NCBI RefSeq assembly: GCF_014779765.1
Contig: NZ_JACXZA010000004.1
Coordinates: 248,001-312,000 of the forward strand
DNA: 64,000 nucleotides
From: Paenibacillus terricola
Lineage (GTDB): Bacteria; Bacillota; Bacilli; Paenibacillales; Paenibacillaceae
Direction of reading: 5' to 3'
Part shown: piece after piece, positions 8,652 to 16,295 of the stretch
How positions within the stretch are numbered: the stretch's first letter is position 1
Layout: each line of letters begins with the position of its first letter
Notes under the pieces: generated by a model
Seen by the model: the letters and a program-made list of their open reading frames with translations, nothing else
What the model was told of the DNA's origin: nothing
Database searches by the model: none
Position numbers and translations under genes: made by a program

Positions 8652-9776
8652 ATGTATCTAGCATGGCGAGAAATCAAACGGAATCGGATGAAATTCTCAT
8701 TGATTGCAGTGATTTTCATCCTGATTGCTTGGCTTGTGTTTATCCTGTCCGGTCTTGGCAATGGCCTGCAGACGCTGGCTGCCGCCTCGTTCAAGAACAT
8801 GAAGGCAGACTATGTCGTGCTCGAGCAGGGCTCGAACGCCTCGGTGAGCAAATCGCTGCTGTCGGCGGACGGCATCGATATCGTCAGTAAGATGCCGAAC
8901 GTGCGCGGCGCTTCGCCAGTGGGCACCACGATGGGAACTGTGCTCAAGGGCGATGCCTCGGATCCTGCAGCGGGCAAAGTAGATGTCGCGATGATTGGGA
9001 TCGAAGCCGGCAGTTTCCTTGAGCCGGCTGTCATTGAAGGCAGCGGCCTGTCCAGCGATCGAGCGGATGGCGCGATCGTGAACAAGTCGATGAAGGATGA
9101 GGGCTTCAAGCTCGGAGACACGCTGCGGCTCGATGGCTCGAACGAAACGCTCACTATCGTTGGTTTCGTCGAGAATGAGACGTATAACCACGTCGCATCT
9201 GTTTTCCTGCCGATCGATAAGTGGCGGACGATTACGTTCGCAGCGCCGGGCTCCGACAAAGGCATCCGCAATCCGGTCAATGCCCTCATCCTGCAGGGCA
9301 GCAAGATCGATCCTGATGCTGTAAACGCTGCGCTGCAGGGGACCGACACGGTTACGCTGGCAGCGGCCATTATGGGCATGCCCGGATACAAAGAGGAGAG
9401 CGGAAGCATTACGATGATGTTGGCCTTCTTGCTCGTCATCTCGGCATTCATGCTAGGCGTTTTCTTCTATGTGTTCACGCTTCAGAAGTCCAATCAGTTC
9501 GGTGTCCTGAAGGCTATTGGCGCAAGAAACGGTTTTCTTGGCAAGGCCGTTGTTTCGCAGGTTATGGTGTTGTCTATCTTTAGCATACTTGTAGGGGTAG
9601 CCCTCACATATGCCGTAGCGTCGTTCTTGTCGAAGGCCATGCCATTTATTCTGGATACGAAGCTGGTTATCATTTATTCTATCATTCTGCTTGTCATTGC
9701 ATTGCTGAGCTCGTTGGCATCGGTTCGCAGCATTACGCGAATCGACCCATTGAAGGCGTTAGGGAGGGTTGAATAA
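8652..9776 (+). CDS. MacB/FtsX-type ABC transporter permease
   Basis: 374 residues. One N-terminal membrane helix (about residues 13-35), a large outside domain of about 200 residues (MacB_PCD-like), then three C-terminal helices (about 250-365) ending in SVRSITRIDPLKALGRVE, the usual FtsX/MacB C-terminus. I choose ATG 8652, with TAGGGGAG about 11 bases upstream, over GTG 8640, which falls within that SD. It overlaps the ATPase gene in a TAATG junction, so the two form a complex. MacB-type systems couple ATP use to extracytoplasmic work or efflux of peptides and drugs; the substrate here is not evident. Confidence 0.9.
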   Translation: MYLAWREIKRNRMKFSLIAVIFILIAWLVFILSGLGNGLQTLAAASFKNMKADYVVLEQGSNASVSKSLLSADGIDIVSKMPNVRGASPVGTTMGTVLKGDASDPAAGKVDVAMIGIEAGSFLEPAVIEGSGLSSDRADGAIVNKSMKDEGFKLGDTLRLDGSNETLTIVGFVENETYNHVASVFLPIDKWRTITFAAPGSDKGIRNPVNALILQGSKIDPDAVNAALQGTDTVTLAAAIMGMPGYKEESGSITMMLAFLLVISAFMLGVFFYVFTLQKSNQFGVLKAIGARNGFLGKAVVSQVMVLSIFSILVGVALTYAVASFLSKAMPFILDTKLVIIYSIILLVIALLSSLASVRSITRIDPLKALGRVE

Positions 9777-10486
9777 TGGCACAAGGATTAGATATGCATG
9801 GGGTCAGCCACTATTACAACGAGGGCAGCAGCCGGACGACCGCGCTGGACCGTGTTTCCATATCGGTAGAGCCAGGCGAATTCATCGCGGTCATTGGACC
9901 CTCAGGCTCGGGCAAAAGCACTTTTCTTTCCGTTGCGGGCGCGCTTCTTCAAGCGTCCGAGGGCGAAGTCAAGTTGAATGGAACATCGATCTCAAGCGTC
10001 TCCGCCAAGGAGCTCTCTCGCATAAGATTGCATGATATCGGCTTTATTATGCAGTCATCCAATCTTGTTCCTTATTTGAATGTGGAGGAGCAGCTGCACA
10101 TTATTAAGAAAATGGCTGGCAAGGTCACGAAACAGGACAAAGCCTATGCAGCTCAACTGCTTGATGAGCTTGGACTTGGCGAGAAGCACAAAGCTTATCC
10201 CGATGAGCTTTCCGGCGGCGAGAAGCAGCGAGTGGCAATCGCCCGGGCGCTGATGAATGATCCGCAGGTCATTCTCGCAGACGAACCGACGGCCAGCCTG
10301 GATACGAAGCGAGCCCACGAAGTTGTCTCCTTGATCGCCAAGGAAGTAAGGTCGCGCAGGAAAGCGGCAGTTATGGTTACCCATGACGAGCGAATGCTCA
10401 CTTATTGCGACAGGGTTTATCGGATGGCAGATGGTCAATTAACGTTGGACCAGATGCAGCCGGCTCAAGAACTAGTAAGCCGTTAA
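9776..10486 (+). CDS. MacB/LolD-type ABC transporter ATPase
   Basis: 236 residues, a single ATP-binding domain. Walker A is GPSGSGKST (about 42-50), signature LSGGEKQRVAIARAL, Walker B VILADEPTASLD, and H-loop VTHDERM. Partner of the permease immediately upstream (overlapping TAATG), so transcription and translation are coupled. The operon ends at the strong hairpin at 10526. Regulated with the permease by the TetR operators at 8541 and 8613. Confidence 0.95.
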   Translation: MAQGLDMHGVSHYYNEGSSRTTALDRVSISVEPGEFIAVIGPSGSGKSTFLSVAGALLQASEGEVKLNGTSISSVSAKELSRIRLHDIGFIMQSSNLVPYLNVEEQLHIIKKMAGKVTKQDKAYAAQLLDELGLGEKHKAYPDELSGGEKQRVAIARALMNDPQVILADEPTASLDTKRAHEVVSLIAKEVRSRRKAAVMVTHDERMLTYCDRVYRMADGQLTLDQMQPAQELVSR

Positions 10487-10525
10487 GCGGCTTCTTGCAA
10501 TTTCAATTGCATGGCGTACCAATGG

Positions 10526-10562
10526 CCAAGGACGGAGTGACTCCGTCCTTGGTTTCTTTGTT
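10526..10562 (+). terminator. Terminator after ABC pair
   Basis: Perfect stem CCAAGGACGGAGT / ACTCCGTCCTTGG (10526-10552 with a two-base-scale loop), then TTTCTTTGTTT. Confidence 0.9.
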
Positions 10563-10581
10563 TATGGTGAAATATACCAAG

Positions 10582-10643
10582 TTGACAATTGGGAGCTTCG
10601 AGCGTAAGATGATGACATGCAATTCAATACCTGTAGGGGTATG
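10582..10643 (+). promoter_or_regulatory. Promoter with CstR/CsoR-like box for sulfur-transfer operon
   Basis: TTGACA (10582-10587), 17-base spacer, TAAGAT (10605-10610). Downstream, AATACCTGTAGGGGTATGA contains the dyad ATACC-TGTA-GGGGTAT (10627-10642), the form bound by CsoR/CstR repressors. CstR senses persulfides and controls rhodanese/TauE operons in staphylococci, which fits the genes that follow. No cstR gene is in the window, so the regulator is inferred. Confidence 0.6.
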
Positions 10644-10732
10644 AGTATAAGATTAAATGACGTATTCTTCGGTCGCTTATCCAGCACAATAAATTCGGGT
10701 AAACAACAATCATTTCAGGGAGGGGTTTGATC

Positions 10733-11314
10733 ATGGCTGCTAACGGCATTAAGGCCAACCATACGCTGGACTGCAAAGGTCTTGCCTGCCCGATGCCCAT
10801 TGTTCGTACGAAGAAGGCAATGGACCAATTGGACCCAGGGCATGTCATTGAGGTGGAAGCAACGGACAAAGGCTCATTGGCCGATATCCAAGGTTGGGCA
10901 AAGAACACGGGGCATCATTATTTGGGAACGGTGCACGAAGGGGAAGTGCTGAAGCACTACATTCGTAAAGCATCGGCCGGAGAAGCTCAGCCGGAGCGTA
11001 AGTTTCCTCGTATCGTTTCGAACGAGGAGCTGGAGCAAGTGCTCGCTTCGGCAGGGAAGCCAACGATACTGGATGTGCGTGAGCCTGCGGAATACGCATT
11101 CAGTCACATTCCGGGCGCTAAGACGATTCCGCTTGGCGAGCTGGAGAATCGAGTGGGCGAGCTAAGTCAGGAAGAGGACATTTATGTGGTCTGTCGCACG
11201 GGCACTCGCAGCGATCTTGCCTGTCAACTGTTGGAGAGCAAGGGTTTTGCTCGCGTCCACAATGTGGAACCGGGCATGAGCGGCTGGGCAGGTGCATCGG
11301 AGAGAGAAGCTTGA
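10733..11314 (+). CDS. TusA-rhodanese fusion sulfurtransferase
   Basis: 193 residues. Residues 10-80 are a TusA-like sulfur carrier with the C19-P-M-P motif. Residues 92-193 are a single-domain rhodanese with active-site Cys154 in CRTGTRS and the DVREPAEYAFSHIPGA entry motif. Such proteins pass persulfide sulfur between carriers and thiols in the cytoplasm. ATG 10733 is preferred over TTG 10727 because AGGGAGGGG lies about 9 bases upstream. First gene of a probable operon with the DsrE-like and second TusA genes, all led by AGGAGG-type sites. The likely role is disposal or relay of reactive sulfur. The fused layout resembles CstA of staphylococci without being identical in domain count. Confidence 0.92.
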   Translation: MAANGIKANHTLDCKGLACPMPIVRTKKAMDQLDPGHVIEVEATDKGSLADIQGWAKNTGHHYLGTVHEGEVLKHYIRKASAGEAQPERKFPRIVSNEELEQVLASAGKPTILDVREPAEYAFSHIPGAKTIPLGELENRVGELSQEEDIYVVCRTGTRSDLACQLLESKGFARVHNVEPGMSGWAGASEREA

Positions 11315-11363
11315 GTTACAGTGAAAATCACAATTAATTAAACCTATTAGGAGGCTATTCATA

Positions 11364-11756
11364 ATGACTAAAGTAGCAATCATCGCAAGTAACGGCGGAC
11401 TGTTTGACGCATACAAAGTATTCAACATCGCAACGGCTTCTGCAGCAACCGAAGCGGAGGTAGCTATCTTCTTTACCTTCGAAGGGCTGAATCTCATTCA
11501 CAAAGAAGCGCATGCGCAGCTTCCTCTTCCAGCGGGCAAAGAGCAGTTCGCAGAAGGCTTCAAGGCGGCCAATGTTCCTGGCATTCCTCAGCTTGTGGAA
11601 ATGGCTCAAGAGCTGGGCGTCAAGATGATTGCCTGCCAGATGACGATGGATGTCATGAATTTGCCCAAAGAGGCATTCATTGATGGCATCGATGTAGGCG
11701 GAGCTGTTACATTCCTTGATTTCGCTAAAGACGCTAACGTAACGCTCTCGTTCTAA
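11364..11756 (+). CDS. DsrE/DsrF-like sulfur relay protein
   Basis: 130 residues of the DsrE fold: MTKVAIIASNGGLFDAYKVF opens strand 1, FFTFEGLNLI strand 2, and a single conserved Cys91 sits in MIACQMTMD, the position of the sulfur-carrying cysteine of DsrE/TusD-type and peroxiredoxin-like DsrE proteins. It sits between two TusA domains in the operon, so it probably exchanges sulfane sulfur with them. AGGAGG precedes the start by 8-9 bases. Confidence 0.88.
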   Translation: MTKVAIIASNGGLFDAYKVFNIATASAATEAEVAIFFTFEGLNLIHKEAHAQLPLPAGKEQFAEGFKAANVPGIPQLVEMAQELGVKMIACQMTMDVMNLPKEAFIDGIDVGGAVTFLDFAKDANVTLSF

Positions 11757-11804
11757 TCCGTCTTTCAATAGCAAGAACAGAATATATAAGTGGGAGGAAT
11801 AACA

Positions 11805-12032
11805 ATGAATGTAGATTTGAAGGTCGATGCTAGAGGTCTCGCATGTCCAATGCCGATCGTACGGGCGAAAAAAGCGCTAGACGGCTTGCAGCCGGGACAA
11901 ATCATGGAGGTTCTGTCGACGGATAAAGGCTCGATCAACGACTTCCAAGCTTGGATTAAGCAAACGAACAACGAGCTTGTCGAGCACAAGGCTGAGGATG
12001 GCCTATTCAGCTTCTATGTGAAGAAGAAATAA
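11805..12032 (+). CDS. TusA-family sulfur carrier protein
   Basis: 75 residues with Cys14 in GLACPMPIVRAKKAL, the TusA/SirA signature, and the two-layer alpha/beta fold ending in FSFYVKKK. ATG 11805 follows GGGAGGAATAACA; the longer in-frame start at 11790 lies before that SD. Third gene of the sulfur-transfer operon and similar to the TusA half of the fusion at 10733. Ends at the 12037 hairpin. Confidence 0.93.
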   Translation: MNVDLKVDARGLACPMPIVRAKKALDGLQPGQIMEVLSTDKGSINDFQAWIKQTNNELVEHKAEDGLFSFYVKKK

Positions 12033-12036
12033 CTCT

Positions 12037-12076
12037 GAGCAACGAGCATGGGCTTCTTCCGTGCTCGTTGCTTTAG
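12037..12076. terminator. Terminator between tusA and the convergent zinc-ribbon microgene
   Basis: AGCAACGAGCA pairs with TGCTCGTTGCT around a loop of about 12 bases, followed on the plus strand by TTTAGG. The stem abuts the stop codon of the minus-strand microgene at 12073, so it may serve both. Confidence 0.7.
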
Positions 12077-12240
12077 GTCCGATCATATACAATTCGAACG
12101 CCTAACGTGCAGTAGTTCTCTTCCTTGTAATGACCATGCGGACATTGTTTGGTGAAGCATACAGAGTTATGGGAAGCCACGAGCTTCTGTTTGCAGCTTG
12201 GGCATGTTGGAGTGAACAAAGCTTTAATACGTGCGAACAT
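12073..12240 (-). CDS. Zinc-ribbon-like microprotein (55 aa)
   Basis: Reading the minus strand from CAT at 12238-12240 gives 55 residues beginning MFARIKALFTPTCPSCKQKL and ending GVRIVYDRT. Cysteines occur as CPSC (13-16), then C28 and C34 and a later C45, with HGH close to C34: a plausible small zinc-binding domain. An in-frame TGA 12 bases upstream fixes the start region. The Shine-Dalgarno is weak. No plus-strand gene explains this stretch, and the codons look ordinary. Function unknown. Confidence 0.6.
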   Translation of the reverse strand: MFARIKALFTPTCPSCKQKLVASHNSVCFTKQCPHGHYKEENYCTLGVRIVYDRT

Positions 12241-12343
12241 GCTAATCGCTCATTTCTTATTTGTTTTGTTGGTTTTATTATAGTTGATCATACAACATTC
12301 GTATATGGCCATTTTTTACTTTTTCTCATGAGAGGGGGCTGCA

Positions 12344-13141
12344 ATGGATACACTTTTCTATATCACCATGACGCTTCTAGGATTTGTCGGCTCCTTCTTC
12401 TCGGGCATGCTCGGCATTGGGGGCGCTGTCATCAACTATCCGCTGCTGCTTTATGTGCCTTCCGCTTTAGGCGTTGGACATTTGTCCGCGCATGATGTCG
12501 CTGCGATCAGCATGTTCCAAGTATTTTTCGCCTCGCTGGCAGGCGTTCTGGCTTACCAGCGGAGAAGCGGAACAGAGGGCAGTGTTCTGCATAAAGGACT
12601 TGTTGCCTATATGGGAACAAGCATCTTGGTTGGCAGCTTGATCGGAGGCGTCGCTTCGGGCGGGCTTGATGCTGATGGCATTAATCTTATTTACGGCATA
12701 TTGGCGGTAGTTGCGGTTATTCTTATGTTGATTCCGAACCGAAGCGCCCAATCTGGCTCGAATGAAACGCTTCAGTTCAATAAATTCATTGCGGTTAGCG
12801 CTGCTTTTATCGTAGGCATCGTTTCCGGCATTGTCGGCGCTGGCGGCGCCTTTATGCTTATCCCGATCATGCTGACGGTTCTTCGCATTCCGACTCGCAC
12901 GACTATTGCGTCCTCTCTGGCTATTGTGTTCATCTCCGCGATTGGAGGCGTTATCGGTAAGTTGATTGGAGGCGGCATACCGCTGTGGCCGATGGTATTT
13001 ACCGTTATAGGCAGCTTGATCGGCGCTCCCATAGGCTCCAAGGTGGGCGCCAAGTTGGATGTCCGTCTGCTTCGATATGGTCTGCTGATTCTAATCGGAT
13101 TCACCGCGGTTAAAGTTTGGATGCCCATACTTGTGAAGTAA
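12344..13141 (+). CDS. TauE/SafE-family sulfite/sulfur-anion exporter
   Basis: 265 residues, about eight membrane helices in two homologous halves: GFVGSFFSGMLGIGGAVINYPLLL near the N-terminus and FIVGIVSGIVGAGGAFMLIPIML in the second half, the paired G-x-G-G repeats of TauE/SafE. It would export sulfite, thiosulfate or an organosulfonate. AGAGGGGGC precedes the ATG. It follows the TusA/rhodanese/DsrE operon with its own start region, and TauE next to rhodanese genes is the arrangement of cst-type reactive-sulfur operons, so a joint role is likely. The specific anion is not proven. Confidence 0.9.
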   Translation: MDTLFYITMTLLGFVGSFFSGMLGIGGAVINYPLLLYVPSALGVGHLSAHDVAAISMFQVFFASLAGVLAYQRRSGTEGSVLHKGLVAYMGTSILVGSLIGGVASGGLDADGINLIYGILAVVAVILMLIPNRSAQSGSNETLQFNKFIAVSAAFIVGIVSGIVGAGGAFMLIPIMLTVLRIPTRTTIASSLAIVFISAIGGVIGKLIGGGIPLWPMVFTVIGSLIGAPIGSKVGAKLDVRLLRYGLLILIGFTAVKVWMPILVK

Positions 13142-13221
13142 CCGTCTTCTATCTAGATGGTGCGGCGACACGAAAGAACGAACATTAGCTGCATGAAGCA
13201 TAGAAACATAGAAGGGGCTGC

Positions 13222-13824
13222 TTGCACTTGAAGAAGGAATGGAATGAAAGGTTCGGTTCAACGGATTATGTTTATGGGGTACAGTCGAATGCCTTCATTA
13301 AGGATCATTCATCCCGTCTAACCGGGACTCGCATTGTCGCTTTCGCGGAGGGCGAGGGCCGCAATGCCGTCTACTTAGCCACACAGGGCTTTGACGTCAC
13401 AGCTTGGGATTACGCGGATAACGGGCTCAAGAAGACCGAGCAGCTTGCTGAGCAATCAGGGGTTAAGGTGAAGACGGAGTTGGTGGATTTGATCCATGAC
13501 TCTGTAGTGCCTGGAGCATATGATGGTGCCATCATGGTGTTCGGCCATTTCCCGAAGGAAAGCCAGCCTGCTGTATTGGAGAAGCTGATTGCCGTCGTGA
13601 AGCCTGGGGGAACGGTGATGGTCGAGGTTTATTCAGAGGAACAGCTTCGATACAAGACGGGTGGTCCGAAATTTGCCGATATGCTGTATCGTGCACAGGA
13701 CATGTTGGCGTGGGCAGAACAGCATCAGGTGGTTCATTTCTTTTATGGCGAACAGATAAGGGAAGAAGGCAAGCTGCATACCGGGGCCGGCCATGTCATT
13801 CAAGTCATTCTAATCAAAACATAG
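13222..13824 (+). CDS. Class I SAM-dependent methyltransferase (TehB-like)
   Basis: 200 residues. The SAM-binding motif I reads IVAFAEGEGRNAVYLATQG at about residues 38-56, followed by VTAWDYADNGLKK (acidic end of strand 2) and GAIMVFGHFP in motif IV. This is the small TehB/thiopurine-like group in which the first glycines of motif I are replaced by AEGEGR. The start is ambiguous: TTG 13222 or TTG 13228, both behind GAAGGGG (13211-13217). Substrate unknown. Monocistronic, ending at the hairpin at 13840. Confidence 0.85.
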   Translation: MHLKKEWNERFGSTDYVYGVQSNAFIKDHSSRLTGTRIVAFAEGEGRNAVYLATQGFDVTAWDYADNGLKKTEQLAEQSGVKVKTELVDLIHDSVVPGAYDGAIMVFGHFPKESQPAVLEKLIAVVKPGGTVMVEVYSEEQLRYKTGGPKFADMLYRAQDMLAWAEQHQVVHFFYGEQIREEGKLHTGAGHVIQVILIKT

Positions 13825-13839
13825 CGCAAACAAGCAGAT

Positions 13840-13888
13840 AACCCGCGAGTCGGTCACTTCCTTAAGTGAATGTCTCGCGGGTTTTATT
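13840..13888 (+). terminator. Terminator after methyltransferase gene
   Basis: AACCCGCGAG pairs with CTCGCGGGTT, with an inner CACTT/AAGTG helix, followed by TTTATTTG. Confidence 0.85.
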
Positions 13889-13904
13889 TGACTTATTTAG
13901 TTGT

Positions 13905-13934
13905 TTGACTTATAGTTGTCTAAGCAACTAATTT
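13905..13934 (+). promoter_or_regulatory. MarR promoter with TAGTTG-N6-CAACTA operator
   Basis: TTGACT (13905-13910) with TAATTT (13929-13934) 18 bases on. TAGTTG (13913-13918) and CAACTA (13925-13930) form an inverted repeat between the -35 and -10, the usual shape of a MarR-family autoregulatory site. Another TAGTTG half-site lies at 13898-13903. Confidence 0.7.
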
Positions 13935-13954
13935 ACAGTGAAGGTGATCTGAAC

Positions 13955-14437
13955 ATGTCGGAGACATCGAATAAATCACACGATAACAGCCAGCTGCCGA
14001 TCGGATTCGCGCTCGGGTTAACGTATAGGAAAGTATCGGGATTGTTTCAGCATCGGCTGAGTCCCTATGGCGTTACGCCAGAGCAATGGTCGGCGCTTTA
14101 TCAGATCGATCGATCGCAAGGACTGATTCAGAAGGAAATTGCAGAACGGACGGGTAAGGACAAGCCAACGACAACGCGCATTCTGGACCATCTAGAGAAG
14201 AAGGGCCTCATCTACAAAAAGCCCGGCGAGCGCGACCGGCGGTCGTTTCTCGTCTATAGCACGGAGCTCGGAAAGTCGGTCATTCGTGAGACGACGTCGA
14301 TCGAGGATAGCGTAACCGAGGACGTTCGCAGCTGTCTGACCGATCAGGAATATGACAAGATGCTGGAACTGCTGCAGCGCATTCGCGAGACGATTGGCAG
14401 TCTTGACAGCGCGGGCCGGCAGACAGAGGACGAGTAA
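13955..14437 (+). CDS. MarR-family transcriptional regulator
   Basis: 160 residues. Winged helix: ALYQIDRSQGLIQKEIAERT, recognition helix DKPTTTRILDHLEKKGLI and wing GERDRRSFLVY (Asp-Arg-Arg of the MarR family), flanked by dimer helices. ATG 13955 is chosen because GAAGGTGAT ends 6 bases upstream; the track-length extension lies in the operator. It is followed after 28 bases by an MFS exporter, and its own promoter carries a MarR-type dyad, so it probably represses both genes until a small phenolic or lipophilic ligand binds. Confidence 0.92.
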   Translation: MSETSNKSHDNSQLPIGFALGLTYRKVSGLFQHRLSPYGVTPEQWSALYQIDRSQGLIQKEIAERTGKDKPTTTRILDHLEKKGLIYKKPGERDRRSFLVYSTELGKSVIRETTSIEDSVTEDVRSCLTDQEYDKMLELLQRIRETIGSLDSAGRQTEDE

Positions 14438-14465
14438 GAACAATAACATAAAGGGGGACGCAACT

Positions 14466-15689
14466 ATGCAGCAGGAACAATCACAGGCTCCGTTATGGAC
14501 ACGGCCTTTTATTGCATTGACCGCTAGCTTTTTTCTCTTATTCTTAAGTTTGCAAATGCTCATCTCCTCCTTCCCCGCCTATGTTAAGGAGGAATTCCAC
14601 GTTGGCAACGTACAGGCCAGCATGGTTACATCCGTATTCGCGCTGTCGGCTATCGTCGCACGGTTCGCAACGGCTGCTCTTATGCGCCGGTTCACTCGGA
14701 TGAAGCTGTTGATCGCCGGACTTATTATTGCAGGCATTACGACGGCGCTGTATACAACGGTCGGTGACTTCTACAGCTTCTTGGGGCTGCGGATCGGCTA
14801 TGGCATCGGCTTTGGTATGGCGAGCACGATTCTGCCGACGTTCGTTTCCAGTATCATTCCGATCAAACGAATGGGCGAGGGCATTGCTTATTTCGGACTG
14901 TCGACCAGTCTAGCGATGTCGGTCGGGCCTTCCATCGGACTTAACGTGATGGATCAGGCGGGCTTCGGCCCGCTCACGATGGTTGGATTGGCGTCTGTCG
15001 TGCTTATTTTCCCTGTTCTGTTGGTATCGCGCTCCAAGCGCACACCAATAGAAACGGAGGCTCAGGCGCCTAAATCGAATGCCTCTGGCAAACCGGCGAA
15101 GATTGGCGTCAGTCGCAACCTAGTATTCCCTGTCATCCTGAATGCAATGCTGTCCATCACGTATAGCGGACTGCTCAGCTTCCTTGTACTGTTCGGCAAA
15201 ACGGTACATATCGAGCAGGTTGGTCTGTTCTTCCTGTTCAATGCCGTTACGATCATCCTGATTCGTCCGATCTCAGGACGCATCTTCGACCGCAGAGGCC
15301 ACCGCGCCGTTCTGATTCCAGCAGGCGTACTCGTCGCAATCAGCATGGTGATGTTGTCGAACGCCCATAGCATGCCGATGCTGATCATCTCCGCACTTAT
15401 CTATGGACTCGGCTTCGGTGCTATTCAACCAACGATTCAGGCATGGATGATCCGTTCCTCCAAGCCAGAACAATACGGTATGGCGAATAGCATGTACTAC
15501 AACTCGACCGACTTCGGCATCGCGATCGGCTCGATTCTGCTGGGCGTCGTATCGTCGGCAACGAGCTATCCGACGATGTACATGTACTCAGCCGGTGTTA
15601 TGGCGTTGTTCGCCGTTCTGGTTGTGGTGCAGGCGGTTCTAGCGATTCGGAAGAGCAAGTCGGAGCCGTCGGGCGTACTTCCTTTGTAA
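14466..15689 (+). CDS. MFS transporter (drug-efflux type)
   Basis: 407 residues with about 12 membrane helices. The loop 2-3 motif reads ALMRRFTRMKLLIAG, and GLRIGYGIGFGMASTILPTF follows; the central loop (about 190-215) is charged. ATG 14466 lies behind AAGGGGGACG; an upstream in-frame ATG is inside marR. Cotranscribed with marR and ended by the hairpin at 15711. Probably a proton-driven exporter of a toxic compound sensed by MarR; the substrate is unknown. Confidence 0.9.
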   Translation: MQQEQSQAPLWTRPFIALTASFFLLFLSLQMLISSFPAYVKEEFHVGNVQASMVTSVFALSAIVARFATAALMRRFTRMKLLIAGLIIAGITTALYTTVGDFYSFLGLRIGYGIGFGMASTILPTFVSSIIPIKRMGEGIAYFGLSTSLAMSVGPSIGLNVMDQAGFGPLTMVGLASVVLIFPVLLVSRSKRTPIETEAQAPKSNASGKPAKIGVSRNLVFPVILNAMLSITYSGLLSFLVLFGKTVHIEQVGLFFLFNAVTIILIRPISGRIFDRRGHRAVLIPAGVLVAISMVMLSNAHSMPMLIISALIYGLGFGAIQPTIQAWMIRSSKPEQYGMANSMYYNSTDFGIAIGSILLGVVSSATSYPTMYMYSAGVMALFAVLVVVQAVLAIRKSKSEPSGVLPL

Positions 15690-15710
15690 GAAGTAAAAGT
15701 GTTAGATGTA

Positions 15711-15742
15711 AGAGCATCTCATCCGAGGTGCTCTTTTTTTTG
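15711..15742 (+). terminator. Terminator after marR-MFS operon
   Basis: AGAGCATCTC / GAGGTGCTCT stem with ATCC loop, then eight T. Confidence 0.92.
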
Positions 15743-15776
15743 TTTGCTCGGGGCAAGAGCGGTCTTCTCCCTTCGC

Positions 15777-15840
15777 TTGACATTACCTTTATCGTGGTAT
15801 ACATTTGTATACATAACGATAAACGTATACAAATGTATAC
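15777..15840 (+). promoter_or_regulatory. Promoter with paired GTATAC-N4-GTATAC operators (copy 2)
   Basis: TTGACA (15777-15782), 17-base spacer, TACATT (15800-15805), identical -35, spacer length and -10 to the promoter at 1607. The palindromes GTATACATTTGTATAC (15797-15812) and GTATACAAATGTATAC (15825-15840) are reverse complements of each other, 28 bases centre to centre (24 in copy 1). Placement over the -10 predicts repression, probably by the same protein as at 1616-1657. Confidence 0.75.
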
Positions 15841-15866
15841 ATTTATACAGTGAGGAGGAAGTGGAA

Positions 15867-16295
15867 ATGCGAGAAGGCAAACACGGAGGGCATCAGGGAC
15901 ATCGTGGACATGATCATAGAGGTCATGGTGATCATGGAGGTCGTGGCGGACGTGGGCACAGACATGGGGAAGGCCATGAGCATGGCAAGCACCGGTTTCA
16001 CAGCGCGCAGACGTTCCGCAGAGGCAGAGCGCTCGCTTTCCTGGAGACATTGAGCCTTAAGCGCGCCACGCTGCTCCAGCAATTGAATCAGCCGGAATAT
16101 GAGGCGATTAAACCTGTTATCAGTGGTGAGCTGAAGGCGACGGATGCAATCATTCAAGAGTTCATCCATGCATTCGAGCTGCGCGAGATGCCGCCGCAAG
16201 AAGATACGCCAAGCGATGAAGATAATGATACAGCTATAGACAAAGCAGAAGATGGAGAGGAAGAAGCGACACATGACAGTAATCGACTTGATTAA
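15867..16295 (+). CDS. His/Gly-rich small protein, paralogue 2 (upstream of nitroreductase)
   Basis: 142 residues of unknown function. Residues 5-46 are dense in His, Gly and Arg with many HG, GH and RGH repeats, a likely metal-binding or flexible segment. Residues 47-105 form the core AQTFRRGRA ... QQLNQPEYEAI ... GELKA shared with the protein at 1673-2020. The tail is strongly acidic. ATG 15867 follows GAGGAGG. The end overlaps the nitroreductase start by 23 bases. The shared operator and the shared overlap with a detoxification-type gene suggest an autoregulatory or sensor role, which is inference only. Confidence 0.75.
   Translation: MREGKHGGHQGHRGHDHRGHGDHGGRGGRGHRHGEGHEHGKHRFHSAQTFRRGRALAFLETLSLKRATLLQQLNQPEYEAIKPVISGELKATDAIIQEFIHAFELREMPPQEDTPSDEDNDTAIDKAEDGEEEATHDSNRLD

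Noticed and set aside
12130-12495. Plus-strand ORF before the TauE gene
   Set aside because: Lies opposite the zinc-ribbon microgene and then overlaps tauE out of frame; no SD at its start.
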